Assembly (NCBI GenBank): GCA_027487815.1
Contig: JAIYCW010000078.1
Coordinates: forward strand, 1-64,000
Source: Burkholderiales bacterium
GTDB taxonomy: Bacteria > Pseudomonadota > Gammaproteobacteria > Burkholderiales > Burkholderiaceae_E
Length of the DNA: 64,000 nt
Reading direction: 5' to 3'
The notes beneath the pieces are model-generated. The model had not been told where the DNA came from and searched no databases. It saw only the letters and a list, made by a program, of their open reading frames with translations. The number at the start of each line of letters is the position of its first letter. Position 1 is the stretch's first letter. This document shows, piece by piece, positions 17,864 to 26,797 of the stretch. A program made the translations under genes and the position numbers.

Positions 17864-20188
17864 ATGAAGCAAACGCGTGATCCCCGTTCGACTCGCCTCG
17901 TGTCGAGCCGCAGCTCAGACAACACATGGTGCTCGCCAGCACTTGACGCTGCGACCTCGCTTGATTTGCTTTGCGTACGCTTTGCGCTGCGCACCGTGAC
18001 GGGCCTGGGCGCGAAGTTCAACTTGCGCCGTGATGTGAATAACCTTGTGACCCTGGCCGCTCGCTATTGGGTCTGGCCCGAGCCCGTGCTGCTTCGGCTG
18101 CGGGATTTTTTGGGAAAGCGTTGTGCTGAATCGCCCGCTTGGCTCGATGTCAGTAAATTAAATGCGCAGGAGTTTATTGATCGGCATGGCGTGTGGAACG
18201 GCCTGTATGACGACTCCACTTTCTATTACTACATTGATGAGTTTGTAAAGATCCACGGCAAAGAATTGGGCGCGGTGTTTTCCGCCACGCTAGCCGAGCT
18301 GGACCACCGATTGGCCAAGGTACGAGTGCGTTTGCTCGACAACATTGCGATGCTCTCGGCGGTGCTTGGCCTGAGTGATGCCGAAACCTCGGTGCTGCAG
18401 CATGCCTCGCTATGCAAGTATCAACGTGATCTGCGACCGGTTCTGGTGGATTGCAAAGCTTCAAGTGCGCAGGAAGCGTATGGCATGCTGGCCCAGGTGC
18501 TGAGTTTGCAGGCTGGCGAAGTTGGGGCGGCTTTGAAAGTGGGCGGCCGCCTGGAAGCCCTGGGTTTGATTGAAACCCCGATTGCTGAGCACTCCATCAC
18601 TGATCTGGGTGATTTGATGCGGGTGTCCGATAAGTTGCTGGCTGTGCTCACTGCAGACTATGCCAGCGAGTCATCGATGATGGCTGCATTTACCCGGCCG
18701 GCTGAGCCGACGAAGTTGGCCATGGAAGATTTCCCTCATGTCAGCGATGATGCGCGCTACCTCATTGCGATGTTACGAGCGGCTGCCAAGCAGCAGGAGC
18801 GGGGCATCAATGTGCTGATCTATGGCGCGCCGGGCACTGGCAAAACCGAGTTTGCCAAGCTGGTTGCGGCGCAGGCTGGCCTGGAGCTTTATGAGGTCGA
18901 TTGCCTCGACAAGGACGGATCGAGCCTGAACGGGCGGGAACGTTATCGGTCCTTGCAGGTGTCGCAGGCTTTTCTGAAAGGTCGCTCGCAGGCGGCGATA
19001 TTGTTCGATGAGGTCGAGGATGTGTTTCCTCCGATTGGCGCAGAGCTCGCTGGCCTGCTGGGCTCTGAAGAGCCGCGCGGTAGCGTCAATGGCAAAGCCT
19101 GGGTGAATCAGACTCTCGAGCGCAATCCGGTGCCGACGCTGTGGATCTCCAACGCGATTGGGCAAATTGATCCTGCCTATCGTCGCCGCTTCCAGTTTCA
19201 TTTGGAGTTGGCCAATCCACCGCAAAAAGTGCGTGAAACCATCGCGCGCAAACACCTTGGGCAGTTGGGTGTAAGTGAGGAATTTATTGCCACTGTGGCG
19301 GCCCGCGCTTCAATCACACCAGCACAAATCGAAGCCGCAACTCGGTTCGCACGTTTGGCCAGCACAACACTGCCTGACGATCTCGAAGGCTTGGTATTGC
19401 GGCAGCTGGATCGGGCGGATAAAGCGCTGGGCAATGTTAGCAAGGGGCGCGGAGAGTTTCGCGTAAATGTCACTGACTACAAGCTTGATCTCCTGAACGT
19501 TGAATGCCGCTATCCGGTGGGCCGCATTATCGATTCGCTGCGCGAACGGCCTCGGGCGACCTTGTGCTTTTACGGATTGCCGGGCACTGGAAAGACTGCG
19601 CTTGCCGAGCATATCGCCAAGACACTCGAAAAGCCCTTGATCATCAAGCTTGCCTCGGATCTCATGAGTAAGTATGTGGGCGAGACCGAGCAGCAGATGG
19701 CGGCCATGTTTGAGCAGGCCCAGCGTGAAGATGCTGTGCTGTTGCTTGATGAGGCTGATAGCTTTTTGCAAAACCGCGCGCTTGCGCAACGTAACTATGA
19801 GGTGAGCGAGGTTAATGAGATGCTTGCTGGCATGGAGCGCTTTGACGGCATTTTCATTTGCACCACCAATCTTTTTGATCGGATTGATGAAGCGGCGCTG
19901 CGGCGCTTTGCCTTCAAGATTCGCTTCTTGCAACTCACCCGCGAACAGCGTCGACAGATGTTTGTCAGCGAGGTGTTAAACGGCGAAGCCGAGCAATTGA
20001 CCGATTCGGTGTTAAAGGTGCTCGATGGCCTGGAGTATCTGACCCCAGGGGACTTTGCGACCGTGAAGCGGCAGTATGTGTTGCTGAACGATACGCCGCA
20101 GGCCGAGGATTTTGTCGAGCAGCTCAAGAAAGAGCATGCGGTGAAATCCGATGTGAAGTACTCGCGGCCAGTGGGCTTTACCCACTAG
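17864..20188 (+). CDS. Tandem AAA+ ATPase (double ATPase, unfoldase-like)
   Basis: A protein of about 774 residues with two AAA+ modules. Module 1 has Walker A GAPGTGKT (321-328) and Walker B LFDEVED (Asp382, Glu383). Module 2 has GLPGTGKT (571-578) and LLDEADSF (Asp629, Glu630), with a pore-like segment KYVGETEQQMAAMF and arginines in RIDEAALRRFAF. The first ~300 residues are helical and not recognised; part may be a winged-helix-like region. The start ATG 17864 has AGGAG six bases upstream; in-frame ATGs at 17825 and 17834 lack one. It stands alone, divergent from the GntR gene and convergent with a TPR gene. The architecture recalls Cdc48/spastin-type ATPases; client and role are unknown. 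Confidence 0.82.
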   Translation: MKQTRDPRSTRLVSSRSSDNTWCSPALDAATSLDLLCVRFALRTVTGLGAKFNLRRDVNNLVTLAARYWVWPEPVLLRLRDFLGKRCAESPAWLDVSKLNAQEFIDRHGVWNGLYDDSTFYYYIDEFVKIHGKELGAVFSATLAELDHRLAKVRVRLLDNIAMLSAVLGLSDAETSVLQHASLCKYQRDLRPVLVDCKASSAQEAYGMLAQVLSLQAGEVGAALKVGGRLEALGLIETPIAEHSITDLGDLMRVSDKLLAVLTADYASESSMMAAFTRPAEPTKLAMEDFPHVSDDARYLIAMLRAAAKQQERGINVLIYGAPGTGKTEFAKLVAAQAGLELYEVDCLDKDGSSLNGRERYRSLQVSQAFLKGRSQAAILFDEVEDVFPPIGAELAGLLGSEEPRGSVNGKAWVNQTLERNPVPTLWISNAIGQIDPAYRRRFQFHLELANPPQKVRETIARKHLGQLGVSEEFIATVAARASITPAQIEAATRFARLASTTLPDDLEGLVLRQLDRADKALGNVSKGRGEFRVNVTDYKLDLLNVECRYPVGRIIDSLRERPRATLCFYGLPGTGKTALAEHIAKTLEKPLIIKLASDLMSKYVGETEQQMAAMFEQAQREDAVLLLDEADSFLQNRALAQRNYEVSEVNEMLAGMERFDGIFICTTNLFDRIDEAALRRFAFKIRFLQLTREQRRQMFVSEVLNGEAEQLTDSVLKVLDGLEYLTPGDFATVKRQYVLLNDTPQAEDFVEQLKKEHAVKSDVKYSRPVGFTH

Positions 20189-20218
20189 CCTTCAATGAGT
20201 TAAGGGCTCGAGGTTGTC

Positions 20219-20992
20219 TTACTCGAGCTCTTCTTTTGCGAGCTCCACATCCAGGCGCTCCATAGCATCCATGGCTTCGCACTCAGCCGCCTCGCCATAA
20301 AGACGCTCGGCTTCCTTGAGTGCCTTTTTGCCATCCAGCATCACCAAGCCGTTGGCATACTCGATACGAGCAATTGCCGAATCGGGATTGAGTTCAAGCG
20401 CTTTTTTGTAGAGCTTCATCGCATCGTCACGCTTGGCCCCGTAGGTCATGCCCGCAATCATCGACCCGACTTTATCGATCACTTCGGCCTGGAAAGCGGC
20501 TAATGCAATATGCGCATCAGCATGCTTTGGCGCAAGTTTGATGGCCGTGTTCAAAGCATCGCGGACTTTACCGCCCAGGCCTTGTGCCAGCGCTTTGGTT
20601 ACCGAGATGCCCTGGCCATAGCGACCGATGGCATAGGCGTAAAGGTAAAATGCATTGGCATTTTTCTTGTCTGCGGCCTGCAGCTCTTCGGCTCGTGCAG
20701 CCACTTCCTGATAAATCTCGAGCTTCTTCGCGTCCGACTTTTCAAGATAGTTGGCATAAATATTGGCAGCTTTATTGGCAACGTTTACACCCGCGTCGCC
20801 AGCTTCCAACCCCGCTTTATAGGCCTCTTCAAATCGACCCGCATGGAAGTGAATCCAGGCGGCCACGATGGCGTCGTCTTTTGGAAACGCTTCGCAATCT
20901 CCCGTGTGTAGCCGTGCCCAATTCTTTTTCAGGCTGGCTGCGGTGTATTCGTAAGCTTTTTCGGTGTGTGCAAACTTCGTCCATTTCGCCAT
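20219..20992 (-). CDS. TPR-like repeat protein
   Basis: The 257-residue, highly helical, Ala/Lys/Glu-rich protein has TPR-type repeats. The clearest are HADAHIALAAFQAEV and AMKLYKKALELNPDSAIARI, with AGRFEEAYKAGLEAGD upstream. No signal peptide or membrane segment is seen, so it is probably a cytoplasmic scaffold. It starts after a GGAGGAGAA run just upstream of ATG 20992. It is convergent with the AAA+ ATPase (30-base gap) and lies directly downstream of the TetR gene. Similar proteins occur in related betaproteobacteria without assigned function. Confidence 0.7.
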   Translation of the reverse strand: MAKWTKFAHTEKAYEYTAASLKKNWARLHTGDCEAFPKDDAIVAAWIHFHAGRFEEAYKAGLEAGDAGVNVANKAANIYANYLEKSDAKKLEIYQEVAARAEELQAADKKNANAFYLYAYAIGRYGQGISVTKALAQGLGGKVRDALNTAIKLAPKHADAHIALAAFQAEVIDKVGSMIAGMTYGAKRDDAMKLYKKALELNPDSAIARIEYANGLVMLDGKKALKEAERLYGEAAECEAMDAMERLDVELAKEELE

Positions 20993-21018
20993 GGTGTTCT
21001 CCTCCTGGGGTGTTGTAA

Positions 21019-21687
21019 TCAGTGTTGAATCGGCCTGAGATATTCATGCGCCAGCTTGGCAAACAATTCGCGGCCCTCCAAGCTCAAATAGGGGGCGACC
21101 ATCGCGAGCACCTGGTAGGCACCGCGCGCCATGGCTTCACTTTGATATTGGGGGTCGGCAAAGCGCCGCGCATGGCGCACATACTCATAAGACAACCAAT
21201 ATGTGGTGACCACGACCATGTTGGTGGCCAGGGCATCAATCTCATGCTCGCCGGCTTGCATCTGGCCCGAGGCATTCAATGCCTGGCACAACAAGCGTGC
21301 TGCCTTGGCCTTGCGCTCGGCGATAGTGCGGAAGTGGACTTCAAGCTTGCGGTTGCGTGACAGGAGGTCGTTGAGGTCGCGATAAATGAAGCGATAACGC
21401 CAAATGGATTCAAACAGGAGGTGCAGGAACAGCCAGGCGTCTTCGAAGTGGATCGCTCGCTTTGAGGGGCTATCAAGAAGATCATCAATCTCGCGCTCGA
21501 ATTGCTCGAATAGCGCATCCACAATCTCTTCCTTGTTATGGAAGTGGTAGTAGAGGTTGCCCGGGCTGATATTCATTTCATCAGCAATAGCGCTGGTGGT
21601 GACATTGGGTTCGCCAATATCATTGAACAAACGCAGGGACAATTCCAGAATGCGTTCGCGGGTGCGGCGCGGCGCTTTTCGCTGCAT
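21019..21687 (-). CDS. TetR/AcrR family transcriptional regulator
   Basis: Regulator of about 222 residues with an N-terminal TetR helix-turn-helix (TTSAIADEMNISPGNLYYHF) and a long helical ligand domain. The start ATG 21687 has GGAG nine bases upstream; a TTG three codons earlier is less likely. It lies between the TPR gene (26 bases) and the patatin gene (38 bases), all on the minus strand, with a phasin upstream. In pseudomonads a TetR protein, PhaD, controls phasin genes. Here a similar lipid- or storage-sensing role is inferred from position only. Confidence 0.85.
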   Translation of the reverse strand: MQRKAPRRTRERILELSLRLFNDIGEPNVTTSAIADEMNISPGNLYYHFHNKEEIVDALFEQFEREIDDLLDSPSKRAIHFEDAWLFLHLLFESIWRYRFIYRDLNDLLSRNRKLEVHFRTIAERKAKAARLLCQALNASGQMQAGEHEIDALATNMVVVTTYWLSYEYVRHARRFADPQYQSEAMARGAYQVLAMVAPYLSLEGRELFAKLAHEYLRPIQH

Positions 21688-21725
21688 CAGGACCAACTCC
21701 AGGACTCGCGGTTACAAGCCCAACA

Positions 21726-23003
21726 TCATACCCGCTGGCCCGATAGACGCAGCACGCGTTGCAAATCGTTGATGCTGCCATCGAGCTGGTGAAGCGCTCG
21801 GCTGAGGCTCGATACAGGTAGCGGCTTATCGCGCGGCTCATCAAGCAAGGTGATGTCTGGGCGGTGTAGCACCCCCATATTGAGCGACAACCCTACGGAG
21901 CGCAGCGCCGGCTCGAGCTCTCCACTGCGGGCCAAAAGATCGGCGCGGGTTTGCTGATAGGCATGCTCACACAAGCGCCTGCGTCCGGCCAGGCTGAAAA
22001 TGCCAGTGAAAAAGGTTTGTGCATCAAAGCGGCTGGGTTCGAACAGGAGCACCTGCGCTTGCGGATGAGTGACCCGATATTTTTCCAAGCCCACCGACAT
22101 ACGCGAGCGAATTGCGGTGCGGATGCTTTGCGAAAGCAGACCGGGCAGGTTTAGCCTGCGGATACTGCCATCAGGCTGTGACCCGGCATAGGGCACCAGC
22201 GGATTGATGCAAATCACTAGTTGCGCGCCTTCCTTCAAGGCAACGCTGGCATGCAAAGTTTTGTTGATCGCGCCATCGAGATAGCGTCGACCCAGGATAC
22301 TCACCGGTGCAAACAACCCGGGAACTGCGCTTGAAGCAGTGACCGCTTGGGAGATCGGCACATCGTCGAATCCTGGTGAGCCAAACTCGACGGTATCGCC
22401 GGAATCGACATCGGTAGCTACAACGCGCAGGCGCGCCTTGAGCTTTCGGAAATCGTCCGAGCGCCCGGGCGCTTGCAGTAAGGTCTCCAGCCTTTGGCGG
22501 GCTGGGGTAGCGTCGATCAGGCCTTGCGGCAATAGATCCCCCGAGCGCTCAATCGCACGCCACAGGGTTTTTCTTGCACTGAGCTGGCCTTCACGCAGGC
22601 CTGCCGCCAGCGCACGGGACAACACGCGTGGTGCGGCGCGCAATGTGCGACGCCATTCGGCATAGTCGGGCTGGAGCAGCGTGGCGGGATCGAAGAGCAG
22701 GGTCTGCTCATCTCCGTCGACAAACAGCCTCACCATCTGATGAGGCTGAATTCCGTTGGCCAGGCCAGCTGCGAGATAAGCCCCGGCACTGACGCCGACA
22801 TAGCTGTCCAGTTCGGTGAAATCCAGGCCATCAATGGATTCGCTGAGCGCGGCAAGTGCACCGAGCTCATAGGCGGCACCCAAAAAGCCGCCGCCTGCCA
22901 GAGCCAATCCGATACGGGGTTTGCCTGACTTCAGGCGCGCGCGAGGTCTGATCACAAGGGTATCCGGTGAGTGTGACCCCCTCGCTCGGAGCGGGTCACG
23001 CAT
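21726..23003 (-). CDS. Patatin-like phospholipase
   Basis: The protein has about 425 residues with all patatin hallmarks: an oxyanion-hole glycine loop (LALAGGGFLGAAYELG), the nucleophile elbow GVSAG and the DGA dyad motif in RYLDGAINKTLH. It probably hydrolyses acyl esters (phospholipids or other lipids) through a Ser-Asp dyad. No signal peptide is evident. ATG 23003 follows the phasin stop (23012) by eight bases; a GTG at 23006 is an alternative start. Coupling to a phasin gene suggests action at, or on lipids of, PHA granules, or simply a shared lipid regulon. Confidence 0.87.
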   Translation of the reverse strand: MRDPLRARGSHSPDTLVIRPRARLKSGKPRIGLALAGGGFLGAAYELGALAALSESIDGLDFTELDSYVGVSAGAYLAAGLANGIQPHQMVRLFVDGDEQTLLFDPATLLQPDYAEWRRTLRAAPRVLSRALAAGLREGQLSARKTLWRAIERSGDLLPQGLIDATPARQRLETLLQAPGRSDDFRKLKARLRVVATDVDSGDTVEFGSPGFDDVPISQAVTASSAVPGLFAPVSILGRRYLDGAINKTLHASVALKEGAQLVICINPLVPYAGSQPDGSIRRLNLPGLLSQSIRTAIRSRMSVGLEKYRVTHPQAQVLLFEPSRFDAQTFFTGIFSLAGRRRLCEHAYQQTRADLLARSGELEPALRSVGLSLNMGVLHRPDITLLDEPRDKPLPVSSLSRALHQLDGSINDLQRVLRLSGQRV

Positions 23004-23011
23004 CACAGCGA

Positions 23012-23566
23012 TTACTCGCCAGCGACAGCCTTGGCGACACGCTTGGCAGCTTTGCGGCCGGTGCGTACGGGTTTGGCAACCACGGCTTCAACCTTGGCCT
23101 TGACTGCGCGAGGAGTACGTGTGGCGCGGGGGGCGCGAACAGCCGCAGCGGGCTTGCCACCCAAACTCTGCACGCTCTCGTTGAGCGCCTCAATACGGGC
23201 GATCAGCTCAGCAACATCCTTGCTGGTGGGCACGCCAAGACGCGAAAGCGCACGGGCAACGCGCTCTTCAAACACGGTCTCGAGCTTGTCCCATGATTGG
23301 GTGGCTTGCTTGGCCACATCGCCAGCAACTTTAGTGACCTTGCCGGTGACTTCGCCGAATTTCTCTTCGGTAAACGCTTTGCTACGCATTTGGATGGTCG
23401 AGCCTTCCTTAACCAATGCTTCAAACACTTTGGAACCTTCTTCTTGGGCTTTCGAAAAAGCGCCCAGGCCGGCCAGCCAAATCTGCTGTGCGGAATCCTT
23501 GATGGCTGCGGACAGTTGGTTGTTGTCGGCTTTCGAGTCAGCCATTGCTTTGAGTTTCTTGACCAT
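23012..23566 (-). CDS. Phasin family protein (PhaF/PhaI type)
   Basis: The 184-residue granule-associated protein has a helical phasin domain (SAQQIWLAGLGAFSKAQEEG, then KVFEALVKEG). A short coiled-coil stretch follows (VAELIARIEALNESVQ), then a basic Ala/Lys/Pro-rich tail (RTPRAVKAKVEAVV; GRKAAKRVAKAV) resembling histone H1. This is the PhaF layout: the N-terminus coats polyhydroxyalkanoate granules and the tail binds DNA, helping granule segregation. AGGAG lies upstream of ATG 23566. The organism is therefore expected to make PHA, although no synthase is in the window. Confidence 0.87.
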   Translation of the reverse strand: MVKKLKAMADSKADNNQLSAAIKDSAQQIWLAGLGAFSKAQEEGSKVFEALVKEGSTIQMRSKAFTEEKFGEVTGKVTKVAGDVAKQATQSWDKLETVFEERVARALSRLGVPTSKDVAELIARIEALNESVQSLGGKPAAAVRAPRATRTPRAVKAKVEAVVAKPVRTGRKAAKRVAKAVAGE

Positions 23567-23743
23567 GTGTTGCTCCTTCGGCAGTACGGGTTTGTTATGA
23601 ATACTTGGATTGATTCAATGAGCGAAGTGTAGGCAGCCCCGCTAGAGAGGGCACACTAAATCGCCCGAGTTTCCTAGAGGACAGTCTCAGGTTGGGGTTG
23701 TTCCGTCGGTTCTTTTGCGCCCTGGTATTGGGAGTTACCCCGC

Positions 23744-23773
23744 TTGGGAAATAGGCGTGCCTCCCGCTAGAAT
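23744..23773 (+). promoter_or_regulatory. Putative sigma70 promoter of the fatty acyl reductase gene
   Basis: A -35-like TTGGGA (23744-23749) and a -10-like TAGAAT (23768-23773) are separated by 18 bases, about 60 bases upstream of the reductase start. A short hairpin (GTGCC, six-base loop, GGCAC) at 23781-23796 would lie at the very 5' end of the transcript. The elements are plausible but unproven. Confidence 0.4.
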
Positions 23774-23833
23774 GCGCTGAGTGCCGCCAAAGGCACGATA
23801 TTCATAAGTGGACTGAGTTTTCCTGGAGGGGAC

Positions 23834-25834
23834 ATGAGTTATTTCATCACCGGCGCGTCCGGATTTATTGGCAAGCGCCTGGTTAAGAAGATTCTGGCCC
23901 GTCGCGGCACGACCGTGCACTTTTTGATGCGTGATCCGGCACCGGAAAAAGTCGAGGCCCTGTTGACTTACTGGGGCGTGGATGAAAGCCGTGCCATTCC
24001 AGTCAAAGGTGACCTTGGCGAGGCTGGCCTGGGGATCAAGGCGGCCGAGCGCAAAAAGCTGGAAGGCAAGATCAAGCACTTTGTCCATCTTGCGGCCATC
24101 TATGATTTGAAAGCTGATGCCGAGAGTCAAATGGCGGTCAATGTCGAGGGCACCAGACACGTCGTCGGCCTGGCTAACGCGATCAAGGCCGGGATGTTTC
24201 ATCAGGTCAGTTCGATTGCGGCGGCCGGCATGTTTGAAGGCATTTTTCGCGAAGACATGTTCGAGGAAGCCGAAGGACTGGACCATCCGTACTTCGCTAC
24301 CAAGCATGAGAGCGAGAAGATCGCACGCAAAGAAACCAAGATGCCGCTGCGCGTCTATCGGCCCGGGCTGGTGGTGGGCGATTCCAAAACCGGCGAGATG
24401 GACAAGATCGACGGGCCCTACTATTTCTTCAAGCTCCTGCAGCGCATGCGCCAGTTGCTGCCGCGCTGGGTGCCCATGATCGGTATCGAGGGTGGGCGCA
24501 TCAATATTGTGCCGGTCGATTTTGTGGTGGATGCGATGGATCACATCATGCATTCCACCAAGGTCAATGGAGACACCTTCCATCTGGTTGATCCTGAGCC
24601 GATGCGGGTAGGTGATGTGCTCAATACCTTCGCTGACGCCGGGCATGCTCCTCGCATGACGATTCGCATCAATGCTGCGCTTTTTGGCTTTATTCCCCGG
24701 GGCGTGAAAAAGAGTGTCATGGCGCTTACCCCGGTGCGTCGGGTACGCACGGCGGTTATGAAGGATTTGGGCTTGCCCGATGACATGATGCAGTTCGTCA
24801 ATTACCCGACCCGGTTTGATTGCCGCGAGACCACTGCAGCTTTGAAAGGCACCGGGATCGCTTGCCCGCGCCTCAAGGATTACGCATGGACACTTTGGGA
24901 CTATTGGGAGCGCCATCTTGACCCCGATTTGTTTATTGATCGCACCCTCAAAGGCCAGGTGGGCGGCAAGGTCGTGCTGATTACCGGCGGCTCATCCGGG
25001 ATTGGCTTGGCGGCTGCAATCAAGATCGCCGAAGCTGGTGCGATTACGATCATCAATGGGCGGGATGAAGAAAAGCTGCTGGCTGCAAAGCACGAAATTC
25101 TTGAAAAAGCCGGTAAGGGCGCCCAGGTCTTTACTTACTCGGTTGACGTGGCCGATATGGCGGACACCGATCGTTTTGTAGGTGAAGTCATCAAGAACCA
25201 CGGCGGCGTGGATGTGTTGGTGAACAATGCGGGGCGCTCGATCCGGCGCGGCATTGAGTCGAGCTTTGATCGCTTCCATGATGTGGAGCGCACCATGCAG
25301 CTCAACTACTTTGGCGCGGTTCGCGTGACCATGGGCTTCTTGCCAGGCATGATGAAGAACAAGCGGGGGCAGGTGATTAACATCTCCTCGATTGGCGTGC
25401 TGACCAATGCCCCTCGGTTTTCGGCCTATGTCGCTTCCAAGTCGGCGCTGGATGCCTGGACGCGTTGTGCCGCTTCAGAGTTTGCTGATCTCAACATCAA
25501 GTTCACCACCATCAACATGCCACTGGTGCGCACGCCCATGATTGCGCCCACCAAGCTCTACAACAATGTGCCCACCCTGGCACCCGAAGAGGCGGCTGAT
25601 CTGATTGCCGAAGCAATTGTTTACAAGCCTGTTCGCATCGCCACCCGTCTGGGTATTGCCGGGCAAGTTCTGCATGCCCTGATGCCCAAGGTGATGCAGA
25701 TTGCCATGAACACTTCGTTCCGCATGTTCCCTGATTCAGGTGCCGCCAAGGGTGGAAAAGATGAGGCGAAACCCGCTCAGCTTAATGCCGATCAGGTGGC
25801 GTTTCAGCAGTTGATGAAGGGTATTCACTTCTAA
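23834..25834 (+). CDS. Fatty acyl-CoA/ACP reductase, two-domain SDR (Marinobacter type)
   Basis: The 666-residue fusion has two Rossmann modules. The N-terminal extended-SDR, FAR-like part has TGASGFIG at the start and the Tyr-x-x-x-Lys pair in YFATK near residue 152. The C-terminal classical SDR has TGGSSGIG near 383-390 and YVASK at 532-536. Segments such as IFREDMFEEAEGLDHPY, IEGGRINIVPVDFVVDA and INMPLVRTPMIAPTK closely match the long bacterial reductase of Marinobacter that takes fatty acyl-CoA/ACP to fatty alcohol in wax-ester formation. A strong GGAGGGG site precedes ATG 23834. Its 3' end overlaps the opposing lipase gene by 53 bases. No wax synthase is seen in the window. Confidence 0.88.
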   Translation: MSYFITGASGFIGKRLVKKILARRGTTVHFLMRDPAPEKVEALLTYWGVDESRAIPVKGDLGEAGLGIKAAERKKLEGKIKHFVHLAAIYDLKADAESQMAVNVEGTRHVVGLANAIKAGMFHQVSSIAAAGMFEGIFREDMFEEAEGLDHPYFATKHESEKIARKETKMPLRVYRPGLVVGDSKTGEMDKIDGPYYFFKLLQRMRQLLPRWVPMIGIEGGRINIVPVDFVVDAMDHIMHSTKVNGDTFHLVDPEPMRVGDVLNTFADAGHAPRMTIRINAALFGFIPRGVKKSVMALTPVRRVRTAVMKDLGLPDDMMQFVNYPTRFDCRETTAALKGTGIACPRLKDYAWTLWDYWERHLDPDLFIDRTLKGQVGGKVVLITGGSSGIGLAAAIKIAEAGAITIINGRDEEKLLAAKHEILEKAGKGAQVFTYSVDVADMADTDRFVGEVIKNHGGVDVLVNNAGRSIRRGIESSFDRFHDVERTMQLNYFGAVRVTMGFLPGMMKNKRGQVINISSIGVLTNAPRFSAYVASKSALDAWTRCAASEFADLNIKFTTINMPLVRTPMIAPTKLYNNVPTLAPEEAADLIAEAIVYKPVRIATRLGIAGQVLHALMPKVMQIAMNTSFRMFPDSGAAKGGKDEAKPAQLNADQVAFQQLMKGIHF

Positions 25835-26786
25835 GCGGATCATTGGCAGGGAGGCGTTTGAGGAGGCTTTCGATATGCTCCCAAACGCCTGGGTGAAACG
25901 CCAAACTCAAATGCCCGATCCCGGCAAACTGGGTGATATCGCCGGGCTTCGCAGCTTGCGGAAATTGAATCGCCTGAGGCGCGACGATATTGTCGTGATG
26001 GCTCAGCACGATACTGGCTGGCACACCCAGGCCGCCTCGCTCAACTTCGCTTCGGGATAACTCCTGTAACCACGGGCTGTCCCGGCGCATCTGCGCCGCG
26101 TTCAAGCCAAACCCATAACTCGCATGCACCGTGCCGCGGTGCGGTGTGCCCAGGGTAATGACTTGGGCAATCCGTGCCAGCTGTTGGTCGTTGCAATCCC
26201 GCAAGAAGTTGCGGATCACCAGCCCCCCCATGCTGTGGCCAACCAGGACGACTTGGCCATGCTCCTGCAGGGCTTCATTCACCGCCTTATGAATCATCGG
26301 CAGGTAGGCATCAATGGATCCCCAGACTGGCTCCAGCGATACTGCGGATGTCCAGTATCCGCGTTGATTCAGCCAGCGGGCGAGCGGGGCCCAAAGCCCC
26401 CGATTACATACGAATCCGTGAATCATCAGCACTGCGGGTCGCTGGGCATGATTGTGCGGTGCGGTTAGTTTCCAGTTCACCTGAAAGGGCATGAGCTGAT
26501 TGAAGGTATTGAGAGAATCTCGCAGCTCCAAAACATAGGCGCGAAAGATCGGTCCAAATCCACGGAATTGCACGTCTGGGATAACCGAGGACGCAACGCG
26601 GGAGATGGTAAAGCTGATGCCCACGATGACGGATTGGATCAACACCGGAAGGCCGACCACTATGACCACGGCCAAGCCGATCGAGGCCATGGCGCTGAGA
26701 TTCCAGTATCGAGCGAGCGAGGCTGACACCACCGCGGCCACCATGATCTGGGTAATGTAAAGAATGCGGGTGATCCAGGCAATCAT
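25782..26786 (-). CDS. Alpha/beta hydrolase (lipase-like), membrane-anchored
   Basis: The 334-residue protein has two hydrophobic N-terminal segments (about residues 5-27 and 34-60) and then an alpha/beta-hydrolase fold. The oxyanion strand is MIHGFVCNRGLW, the nucleophile elbow is GHSMGG, and the late segments SHHDNIV and GIGHLSLAFHPG supply the likely acid and His. The pattern TLGTPHRGT is typical of triacylglycerol lipases. It follows the GMC oxidoreductase gene by 11 bases on the same strand, suggesting one transcript. Its last 53 bases overlap the end of the acyl reductase gene on the other strand. A neutral lipid or wax-ester hydrolase is a reasonable inference from the neighbours. Confidence 0.82.
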   Translation of the reverse strand: MIAWITRILYITQIMVAAVVSASLARYWNLSAMASIGLAVVIVVGLPVLIQSVIVGISFTISRVASSVIPDVQFRGFGPIFRAYVLELRDSLNTFNQLMPFQVNWKLTAPHNHAQRPAVLMIHGFVCNRGLWAPLARWLNQRGYWTSAVSLEPVWGSIDAYLPMIHKAVNEALQEHGQVVLVGHSMGGLVIRNFLRDCNDQQLARIAQVITLGTPHRGTVHASYGFGLNAAQMRRDSPWLQELSRSEVERGGLGVPASIVLSHHDNIVAPQAIQFPQAAKPGDITQFAGIGHLSLAFHPGVWEHIESLLKRLPANDPLRSEYPSSTAETPPDRH

Positions 26787-26797
26787 CGGCTAAAGGC

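Noticed and set aside
23735-24916. 393-codon open frame antisense to the fatty acyl reductase
   Set aside because: It lies fully opposite strongly conserved reductase sequence, begins without a ribosome site, and its translation has no recognisable domain.
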